Source: Candidatus Parcubacteria bacterium (GTDB lineage: Bacteria > Patescibacteriota > Minisyncoccia > 2-02-FULL-40-12 > GWA2-44-9). From it: 6,216 nt of DNA. Positions 1-5,331 of this stretch are shown here, piece after piece. How positions within the stretch are numbered: position 1 is the first letter of the stretch; each line of letters opens with the position of its first letter. The notes beneath the pieces are model-generated. The model made no database searches, was not told the origin of the DNA, and was given only the letters and a program-made list of their open reading frames with translations. The stretch covers positions 1-6,216 of the forward strand of contig JAIFWG010000036.1 of NCBI GenBank assembly GCA_019662005.1. The letters run 5' to 3'. The position numbers and the translations under genes were made by a program.

Positions 1-57
1 TTGCAAAGCCTGGAGAAAAAGGCGGATATAGTAGCTCTATTCGGTGGGTTAAGATGA
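1..57 (+). CDS. C-terminal tail of an unidentified upstream gene (partial)
   Basis: Reading frame 1 is open from the window edge to a TGA at 55-57 and encodes 18 residues ending ADIVALFGGLR. The composition is protein-like (a charged stretch, then a hydrophobic end) and the frame stops 10 bases before mutM, which fits the tight same-strand packing of the genes downstream. The fragment is too short to assign a family. It may simply be a chance open frame, but no other annotation fits these bases. If real, it is probably cotranscribed with mutM, because I see no convincing promoter between the two. Confidence 0.45.
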   Translation: MQSLEKKADIVALFGGLR

Positions 58-67
58 AATAATTTAT

Positions 68-946
68 ATGCCGGAATTACCAGAAGTTGAAACAACTGTC
101 CGAGGATTGCGGTCGAAGCTGGAAGGGCTTTGTTTTTTGGATGTTTGGAGTGATCGAGAAAAAGTTGTTCGACAAGCCGCGGGTCTTAAATCATTTAAAA
201 AAGCCATCAAGGGTAAAAAAATTCTCAAAGTTTGGCGACGTGCAAAATTTATTGTGATCGATATTGAAGGTCCAAAAAGTATTTTTATTCACCAAAAAAT
301 ATCCGGGCACCTGATGTACGGCAAATGGAAATTAAAAGATGGTGTCTGGAAGAGTACGATTGATAGTTTACTGAAGACAGATCCTAAAAATCAGCATATC
401 AGAGTTATTTTTAGTTTAAGTAATGGCTATCAAGTAGCATTATCGGATTTGCGAAGGTTTGGCAAAGTTATGCTTGTCGATGATAAAACGGTTGAGAATC
501 TAAAAGAGCTGGGTGCTCTTGGTCCAGAACCATTGGATGTGAATTTTTCAGAATTTAATAAGTTGTTTACCAAAAAGAAAGGTCGGATCAAGCAAGTCAT
601 TATGGATCCGCACTTTATTGTTGGTATTGGTAATATTTATGCTGATGAAATCTTGTGGGAAGTTGGTTTGCATCCGTTATCCAGAGTTGAAAACCTAAAA
701 GAAGTTGATATTAAAAAGATCTATGCCGCGATGAAAAAAATATTAGAGAAATCTATCAAAATGAAAGGATCCAGCATGGATGACTATCGCACTCCTTCTG
801 GTGAAAAGGGGAGTTTTCAAAATGTACACAAAGCTTATCATCGTACTGGCGAGAAATGCCTTAAAAAAGATGGCGGTGTAATTGAGCGTATGGTTATAGG
901 CGGGCGTTCTGCACATTTCTGTCCAGTGCATCAGGTGTTAAAATAA
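68..946 (+). CDS. mutM: Formamidopyrimidine-DNA glycosylase (Fpg/MutM), variant zinc finger
   Basis: Bifunctional base-excision repair enzyme that removes oxidised purines such as 8-oxoguanine and nicks the abasic site by beta/delta elimination. The start is fixed by chemistry: the mature protein must begin with the catalytic proline of PELPEVET. Visible parts (292 aa, slightly longer than the usual ~270): catalytic P2 and E3; the beta-hairpin lysine K60 in RRAKF; the void-filling loop DLRRFG (R129, F131); the helix-two-turn-helix with GIGNIYADE (186-194, N189 contacts phosphate); and the C-terminal finger with the conserved DNA-contacting R280. Two departures stand out. The usual HLGMSG loop reads HQKISG, so the void-filling Met is I78. 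The finger has C264, C285 and H288, with D268 where the second Cys belongs. No Shine-Dalgarno sequence is evident. It is the first complete gene of the putative operon, 4 nt ahead of the DUF3048 gene. Confidence 0.96.
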   Translation: MPELPEVETTVRGLRSKLEGLCFLDVWSDREKVVRQAAGLKSFKKAIKGKKILKVWRRAKFIVIDIEGPKSIFIHQKISGHLMYGKWKLKDGVWKSTIDSLLKTDPKNQHIRVIFSLSNGYQVALSDLRRFGKVMLVDDKTVENLKELGALGPEPLDVNFSEFNKLFTKKKGRIKQVIMDPHFIVGIGNIYADEILWEVGLHPLSRVENLKEVDIKKIYAAMKKILEKSIKMKGSSMDDYRTPSGEKGSFQNVHKAYHRTGEKCLKKDGGVIERMVIGGRSAHFCPVHQVLK

Positions 947-950
947 GATC

Positions 951-1931
951 ATGAAACAGAGACTACTTTTAATTTGCGGAGCCGCTGCCATTATTGTTTT
1001 GGCAATCTTTGCGTGGCGACGCAATCATACTATTGGAATAGAAAATGAATCAAGGAAAAGCGTTATTTCTGGCCTCCCGTGCGAAACATTAGATCGAAGG
1101 CCCATTGCGGTTATGCTTCCTTCTGACCCAGAAACTAGGCCACTCTCTGGAATTAGCCAAGCTGACTTGGTAATTGAAATGCCAGTGACTCCAAATGGTG
1201 TTACACGCTTTATGGCGGTGTATCAATGCCAAACTCCAACAGAGATTGGGTCTATTCGTTCCGCGCGCGAGGACTTTATTCCTTTGGCGGCTGGGTTTCA
1301 AGCCATCTATGCTCATTGGGGCGGGGAACATGGCGCTTTGGCGCAGCTTGATAATCACGTATTGGATAATGTAAATGCGCTAACCTATGAAGGCAGCACA
1401 TTTTATCGCAAGGCAGGCGTTAAACCTCCGCATAATGGTTTTTCTACAATTAAATTAATACTAGATAGAGCAAAAGATCTTAAGTATGATTTAAAGAAAA
1501 ACTTTTCCGGGTACTTACACGAGGACAAACCTGCAGAAAGAAATATTTCAAATATTGTTACTTTGTTTAGCATTGATTATCCTGCTCCATATAATGTAAG
1601 TTGGAAATATAATCAGCAAACAAATGTATATTCTAGAACTCGCGGGGGAGTGTCCGAAACTGATAAAAACACAGGAACCCAAATTACCGCTTCGGTTGTG
1701 GCTGTAATGCATACCACTTCGCATGTACTGCGCGAGGGCGATCAATACATAGTCGTCACTGTTACAGGTCAAGGTCGCGCTCAAATTTATCAAGACGGCA
1801 TTTCAATTGATGCAACGTGGAAAAAAGATCCAGCTCGTCGCGATAGTCCATTGAAGTTCTATGATGCTAATGATAATGAAATTAAGTTTGCGCCGGGTCA
1901 AATTTGGATAGAGGTCCAAACAAACTTATGA
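951..1931 (+). CDS. DUF3048 (YerB-like) membrane-anchored protein
   Basis: A 326-aa protein of the DUF3048 family, named after Bacillus YerB; I know of no established biochemical role. An N-terminal hydrophobic segment (about residues 4-22, followed by RR) should act as a signal anchor and place the rest outside the membrane. Cys9 does not fit a lipobox, so it is not an obvious lipoprotein, unlike many relatives. N-terminal domain signatures: RPIAVM (50-55), RPLSGISQADLVIE (63-76), GVTRFMAVYQ (83-92), IGSIRSAR (99-106), HWGG (122-125) and PPHNGFS (159-165). The C-terminal domain follows (about 215-326), with a Y-x-R-x-RGG segment and the closing FAPGQIWIEV. It starts 4 nt after mutM; AGGTG at 933-937 is a weak, rather distant ribosome site. 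Its stop overlaps the holA start as ATGA, suggesting translational coupling. Confidence 0.9.
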   Translation: MKQRLLLICGAAAIIVLAIFAWRRNHTIGIENESRKSVISGLPCETLDRRPIAVMLPSDPETRPLSGISQADLVIEMPVTPNGVTRFMAVYQCQTPTEIGSIRSAREDFIPLAAGFQAIYAHWGGEHGALAQLDNHVLDNVNALTYEGSTFYRKAGVKPPHNGFSTIKLILDRAKDLKYDLKKNFSGYLHEDKPAERNISNIVTLFSIDYPAPYNVSWKYNQQTNVYSRTRGGVSETDKNTGTQITASVVAVMHTTSHVLREGDQYIVVTVTGQGRAQIYQDGISIDATWKKDPARRDSPLKFYDANDNEIKFAPGQIWIEVQTNL

Positions 1932-2872
1932 TTATCTTTCTTTACGGACCTGATCAATATCGTTTAAAGCAAAATGTTGATACGGTGATCGCTGGATATC
2001 GAGCTAAGCATCCAAGCGGGTTTAATATTTTTTCTATCCAGGGCAGTGAATCTGGTTCGTTGGTATCTTTACGTGATGCTTTGGGCAGAACTTCGCTTTT
2101 TCAAGAAGTTAAGCTGGTGATCCTGAATAACCCATTCCATAGCAACTCCGCTGAAGGGGCTCTTGGGTTGCTTCAAGAATTCGGTGTTCAAAAAGACCCT
2201 CTCACTGTGGTACTTCTCGTCCATTCAGGAACTCAAAAGGAAGCCAATAACAAGGATTTATTTTCGTATGCCAATGCCGCTGGAAATCTCATCCGCAAGT
2301 TTGATTATTTGGAAGGCGCTGAGCTTGAGCGCTGGGTTAAAGCAGAGATTAAAAAAAGAAATCTTAGTATTCAAACAACAGCATTTCGGAATCTGTTTAG
2401 TCGTGTTGGTAAAGAGAGTATTCAGTGGATGCAGGCGCTTGATGTGCTGGCAAATTATGGGGGAACCATTACTCCGGTTGAAGTAGATAGATTAATTCAT
2501 GCTCAACAAGAATCAAACATTTTTGAATTCGTGGACGCAGTCGCCTTAAAGGATAGGCCTAAAGCTTTTTCTTTACTCTATCGCGAGCTGGCTTTAGGCC
2601 GAGATCCTTACTACATCCTTTCAATGATTGCCTATCAGCTGCGAACCATGCTTATGGTGGGGGATTCAACTGCTCGTGGGTTGCCGGCTCCGCTTATTGC
2701 TAAAAAAACCGGACTGCATCCCTTTGTCATTAAAAAAATGAGCAATGCTATTACGCGCTACAAAGTCGAGGACCTTAAGCTTGCGTTTAGTAGATTGTCA
2801 GACCTTGATCTTGGGGCTAAGTCTGGCAATCTAGACCTTCAGGATGCGCTATTTTCTCTTGTGCTTGCATAG
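1928..2872 (+). CDS. holA: DNA polymerase III subunit delta
   Basis: Delta subunit of the clamp loader, which opens the beta sliding clamp and loads it on DNA together with DnaX and delta'. I choose ATG 1928 (314 aa) because it forms an ATGA overlap with the previous gene and yields the family-typical start MIIFLYGPDQYRL. An in-frame TTG at 1904 would add eight unlikely residues. N-terminal region: FLYGPDQYRL (4-13), aligning with the family's F-x-GxDxYL-type start; no Walker A is present, as expected for delta. C-terminal collar signatures: ESNIFEFVDAVALKDRPKA (195-213), the helix with YYILSMIAYQLRTML (228-242), and a closing segment LDLGAKSGNLDLQDALFSL (293-311). The family is divergent, but the order and length (usually 320-345) fit. 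AGAGGT at 1910-1915 is a possible, distant ribosome site. Confidence 0.88.
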   Translation: MIIFLYGPDQYRLKQNVDTVIAGYRAKHPSGFNIFSIQGSESGSLVSLRDALGRTSLFQEVKLVILNNPFHSNSAEGALGLLQEFGVQKDPLTVVLLVHSGTQKEANNKDLFSYANAAGNLIRKFDYLEGAELERWVKAEIKKRNLSIQTTAFRNLFSRVGKESIQWMQALDVLANYGGTITPVEVDRLIHAQQESNIFEFVDAVALKDRPKAFSLLYRELALGRDPYYILSMIAYQLRTMLMVGDSTARGLPAPLIAKKTGLHPFVIKKMSNAITRYKVEDLKLAFSRLSDLDLGAKSGNLDLQDALFSLVLA

Positions 2873-2888
2873 CCGCGATGGTATGTTT

Positions 2889-2895
2889 AAAGGAG
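2889..2895 (+). promoter_or_regulatory. Strong Shine-Dalgarno that sets a GTG start
   Basis: AAAGGAG lies 9 nt before GTG 2905, an ideal spacing, and it falls inside the longer frame that begins at ATG 2878. That ATG has no ribosome site of its own, so GTG 2905 is the better start. This is the clearest Shine-Dalgarno in the window and shows the organism does use them, which makes their absence elsewhere more telling. Confidence 0.75.
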
Positions 2896-2904
2896 CACCT
2901 ACTT

Positions 2905-3192
2905 GTGGCCAAGAGGATCATCACAAAGAGATGTTCCATAGCCGAAGAAATAAAAAATCGGCTCAAGGGAGTCCCTAAGCGAGAGTATCCCTTTCAGCTT
3001 GAGTGTCGATACTGTAGCCACAAAAAAATTCCCATTTATGCGCTGACCTTCAATCGTTGTGGAATTAAGATTGTTGGGATCTGTCCAGAATGCAAAGAAA
3101 CTACTCAATGCGAAGACTTGTATAGCAATTTACAAGCGAAATTCGAGTTGGCCGATCTTCAAAGCAAGGACGAACCCACTTCTAGCCACTGA
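2905..3192 (+). CDS. Small Cys-rich zinc-ribbon-like protein, unknown function
   Basis: I do not recognise this 95-aa protein (GTG start; 104 aa if ATG 2878 were used). Residues 1-30 are basic and probably helical. The core holds two knuckles, ECRYCSH (C34, C37) and CPEC (C60, C63), separated by 22 residues that look like beta strands, which is the layout of a zinc ribbon. C52 and C69 lie nearby and C10 lies outside the core. The C-terminus is acidic and polar, without motifs. No signal peptide or membrane segment is seen, so it is likely cytoplasmic. It follows holA by 32 nt as the last gene of the run and ends two bases before a terminator hairpin. Zinc binding is inferred from Cys spacing; a DNA- or RNA-binding role would be a guess. 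The gene at 4871-5311 has a similar first knuckle. Confidence 0.75.
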   Translation: MAKRIITKRCSIAEEIKNRLKGVPKREYPFQLECRYCSHKKIPIYALTFNRCGIKIVGICPECKETTQCEDLYSNLQAKFELADLQSKDEPTSSH

Positions 3193-3193
3193 T

Positions 3194-3215
3194 AGCCCCG
3201 TTAGGGGCTTTATTG
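3194..3215 (+). terminator. Intrinsic terminator of the mutM-DUF3048-holA-ribbon run
   Basis: AGCCCC (3194-3199), loop GTTA (3200-3203) and GGGGCT (3204-3209) form a 6-bp GC-rich stem followed by a T-rich tail (TTTATT with the last stem base). It starts two bases after the stop codon of the preceding gene and lies immediately before the next promoter, which is the expected position. Confidence 0.85.
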
Positions 3216-3241
3216 TCAACTATTTAAATTTATGGTATAAT
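3213..3241 (+). promoter_or_regulatory. Sigma-70-type extended -10 promoter for the glycosyltransferase gene
   Basis: TTGTCA (3213-3218, five of six consensus bases), a 17-bp spacer, and TATAAT (3236-3241, perfect) preceded by TGG, which makes an extended -10. The predicted transcription start is about 3247-3249, only some 7-9 nt before ATG 3256. The -35 box overlaps the T-tail of the upstream terminator. Confidence 0.85.
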
Positions 3242-3255
3242 ATTATTTATTATAT

Positions 3256-4839
3256 ATGCAAGACTATATTCACATCGGTAACGCTCTAGATATTAAAGAT
3301 TCTCATGATCGAAGGGTTTATCGACTCTTAGAAATGCTTCCAGGTTTTTTAGCCTGGTTCACTCTGGCCTTGATTATACTAGTTTCTTACCAAGCCCCAG
3401 TTTTTGCGGCTGTTTTTATTATTTTATTTGATATTTATTGGTTAATTAAAACTGTTTATCTCTCATTGCTAACTCGTTCTTCTTTTGAACGCATGAAAAA
3501 GAATATGAAAGCAAATTGGGTAGAAAAACTCGAGGCTTTAAATTCTAATGATCAATTGGCCGGAGTTAACTGGAAAGATTTATACCATCTAGTAATTTTG
3601 CCCGTAGCGAGAGAACCCTATACCATCGTTCGAGAAAGCTTACATTCCATACTAAACTCAAACTACGACCGCAATCGTCTTATTGTAGTATTAGCAACTG
3701 AAGGCCGAACGGGGGAACATGCAACTATGCTGGCCCAAGAAGCAACTAAAGAATTTGGAGACTCCTTTTTCAAATTTCACATTACAACCCATCCAGCTAA
3801 TTTAGAAGGCGAAATTCCAGGTAAAGGATCTAACGAAGCCTGGGCGGGCACAAAGATTAAAGAAGAAATTATTGATCCATTGCAGATTCCGTACGAACGA
3901 GTTGTGGTTTCTGTTTTTGATATTGATACTATTGTTCCTCGAGATTTCTTTGCGTGCTTGAGTTGGTATTACATGACTGCTTCTGATCCGTTGCACTCTT
4001 CTTTCCAGCCCATTCCTATTTTCAATAACAATATTTGGGAAGCTCCGGCATTCGCCAGAGTTTTTGCCTTTTCAACTACGTTTTGGCAGATGATTCAACA
4101 GGCACGCCCAGAGCAATTGGTAACTTTTTCATCACAGTCTATTGGTTTTAAAGCTTTGGTTGATATAGGGTTTTGGCAAAAAAATATGGTTAGCGAAGAC
4201 TCCCGTATCTACTGGCAATGCCTGCTTCATTATGACGGAAATTGGCGCACCATACCTATGTACTATCCGGTATATATGGATGCGAATGTCGCGCCTACAT
4301 TTTGGCAAACTTTAAAAAATCAGTACAAACAAATCCGCCGTTGGCACTACGGAGCCGAGAACAATCCTTACTTTATGTACGGATTTATGAAAAATAAAAA
4401 TATTCCGCTTTGGAAGAAGTGGCAATATACGTTAGTTAAAACGGAGCATACTCATTCCAGCCCAACAAATGCTTTAATCATATTTCTTTTGGGCTGGCTT
4501 CCTGTCTGGGTTGGCGGCTCAGCATTTACCGGCTCAATTCTTTCTTATAACCTTCCCAGAATTACTAGCACTATTTTGAATGCGGCCCTGCTCGGGTTAA
4601 TTACCTCAGCTATTTTAAGTATCGCTTTACTTCCACCAAAACCTCCACATTACGGAAAATTTAAATGGGTTTGGATGTTTTTGCAGTGGATTTTATTCCC
4701 AGTTAACTTTATTCTCTTTGGCGCTATTCCAGCGCTAGATGCCCAAACTCGTTTAATGTTTGGTAAGTATATGGGCTTCTGGGTTACCCCTAAAGACCGA
4801 AAAGCTGGCGCTGCTCAGCCAGCGTTGACTCATCAGTAA
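3256..4839 (+). CDS. Membrane-bound family 2 glycosyltransferase (CPR type)
   Basis: A 527-aa polytopic inner-membrane enzyme with a GT-A (GT2) domain facing the cytoplasm, predicted to transfer a sugar from a nucleotide-sugar onto an envelope glycan or lipid; donor and acceptor are unknown. Two N-terminal membrane segments (about 30-46 and 48-72) precede the catalytic domain. Its marks are HLVILPVAREPY (111-122), GKGSN (189-193), the metal-binding DxD as FDIDT (D222, D224), QPIPIFNNNIW (251-261), the catalytic-base motif SED (313-315) and QIRRW (359-363), the QxxRW motif of cellulose-synthase-like enzymes. Three or so further membrane segments follow (about 404-422, 436-459, 472-493), then DAQTRLMFGKYMGFW (495-509), a string I associate with CPR homologues. 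The start is supported by the promoter: ATG 3256 is the first in-frame ATG after the expected transcription start, and there is no ribosome site. All key motifs are intact. Confidence 0.9.
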   Translation: MQDYIHIGNALDIKDSHDRRVYRLLEMLPGFLAWFTLALIILVSYQAPVFAAVFIILFDIYWLIKTVYLSLLTRSSFERMKKNMKANWVEKLEALNSNDQLAGVNWKDLYHLVILPVAREPYTIVRESLHSILNSNYDRNRLIVVLATEGRTGEHATMLAQEATKEFGDSFFKFHITTHPANLEGEIPGKGSNEAWAGTKIKEEIIDPLQIPYERVVVSVFDIDTIVPRDFFACLSWYYMTASDPLHSSFQPIPIFNNNIWEAPAFARVFAFSTTFWQMIQQARPEQLVTFSSQSIGFKALVDIGFWQKNMVSEDSRIYWQCLLHYDGNWRTIPMYYPVYMDANVAPTFWQTLKNQYKQIRRWHYGAENNPYFMYGFMKNKNIPLWKKWQYTLVKTEHTHSSPTNALIIFLLGWLPVWVGGSAFTGSILSYNLPRITSTILNAALLGLITSAILSIALLPPKPPHYGKFKWVWMFLQWILFPVNFILFGAIPALDAQTRLMFGKYMGFWVTPKDRKAGAAQPALTHQ

Positions 4840-4853
4840 ATTTAGTTTATGAT
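4825..4853 (+). promoter_or_regulatory. Sigma-70-type promoter for the second Cys-rich gene
   Basis: TTGACT (4825-4830, five of six), a 17-bp spacer and TATGAT (4848-4853, five of six). The -35 box is embedded in the last codons of the glycosyltransferase gene and the -10 lies in the intergenic gap. The predicted start is near 4859-4861, about 10-12 nt before ATG 4871. The small gene can therefore be expressed independently, although read-through from upstream is also possible because I see no terminator between the two genes. Confidence 0.7.
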
Positions 4854-4870
4854 ATCAAAGCTCTTTAACT

Positions 4871-5311
4871 ATGGAACAAAAGCCTATTTGCGTCCCTTTA
4901 AATCAACGCGAAAAAAACATTATTGACGTTCTCTATGAAGCTACAAAACTTGCGACTGATGCTATTTCCGCAATTCAAAGACAATGCGATCATGACCTCC
5001 GTCTAGTTGAGGAGTATGATTATGTACTTTCAAAAATAAATGGTGTATATGGGGTTAATGCTGTACCAAGACAAAAATCACAAAACTTTTGGGTACAAAT
5101 TCGTTGCTTAAAATGCTCCCATGACAACCTTCGCTCTGTTAAAGAGAGGTGCCCCAAATGCTTACAAGATATGGTGTGCGCTTCAAAATCTTTGTGTGAT
5201 CCAAACGAGTTTTTTGAGGTTAAGCACCCCGAATGCCATGTTGCAGTGCGCTTAGATTGTTCCAACAAAGAATGTGACTTTAAGGTCGCAATCCTTGAGA
5301 TTACCGACTAG
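4871..5311 (+). CDS. Cys-rich zinc-binding-like protein, unknown function
   Basis: I do not recognise this 146-aa protein. It has eleven cysteines. Residues 10-55 look helical and contain CDH (C39, H41). Then RCLKCSH (C79, C82) and RCPKC (C94, C97) are separated by 11 residues, a compact C-x2-C-x11-C-x2-C ribbon. The last third adds C103, C109, C122, H123, C130 and C135 (C-x4-C), possibly a second site ending in the beta-like DFKVAILEI. An alternative pairing is C39/H41 with C79/C82. No signal peptide or membrane helix is seen, so a cytoplasmic location is likely. The gene has its own promoter, no Shine-Dalgarno, and its TAG stop overlaps the foot of the terminator stem. It resembles the 2905-3192 protein only in the CxxCSH knuckle and general Cys richness. 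Zinc binding is inferred. Confidence 0.78.
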   Translation: MEQKPICVPLNQREKNIIDVLYEATKLATDAISAIQRQCDHDLRLVEEYDYVLSKINGVYGVNAVPRQKSQNFWVQIRCLKCSHDNLRSVKERCPKCLQDMVCASKSLCDPNEFFEVKHPECHVAVRLDCSNKECDFKVAILEITD

Positions 5312-5330
5312 CCGGCCCAGCCGGTTTTTT
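5312..5330 (+). terminator. Intrinsic terminator after the second Cys-rich gene
   Basis: CCGGC (5312-5316), loop CCA (5317-5319), GCCGG (5320-5324), then six Ts (5325-5330). G5311 with T5325 and A5310 with T5326 can extend the stem into the TAG stop codon. On the minus strand the same hairpin has no downstream T-run, so it does not look like a terminator for the convergent recG. Confidence 0.85.
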
Positions 5331-5331
5331 G

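Noticed and set aside
1904..1927. TTG-initiated N-terminal extension of holA
   Set aside because: It adds eight residues not typical of delta subunits and lacks a good ribosome site. ATG 1928 gives the family start and an ATGA overlap.
1929..1931. UGA recoding as in some CPR lineages
   Set aside because: TGA ends the DUF3048 frame exactly where holA starts and ends the 3192 gene just before a terminator, so it acts as a stop.
2878..2904. ATG 2878 as the start of the first Cys-rich protein
   Set aside because: It has no ribosome site upstream, and a strong AAAGGAG inside the extension is ideally spaced for GTG 2905.
3059..3289. Plus-strand open frame spanning the Cys-rich gene end, terminator and promoter
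   Set aside because: It crosses a terminator and a promoter and overlaps two better genes in other frames.
3340..3357. CCAGG / CCTGG hairpin early in the glycosyltransferase gene as an attenuator
   Set aside because: The five strong pairs are extendable only by a G-T and an A-T pair, no T-tail follows, and it lies in ordinary coding sequence.
4804..4823. Hairpin GCTGGC / GCCAGC near the end of the glycosyltransferase gene as a terminator
   Set aside because: It has an 8-nt loop and no T-run after it, lies in coding sequence, and is followed by the -35 box of the next promoter.
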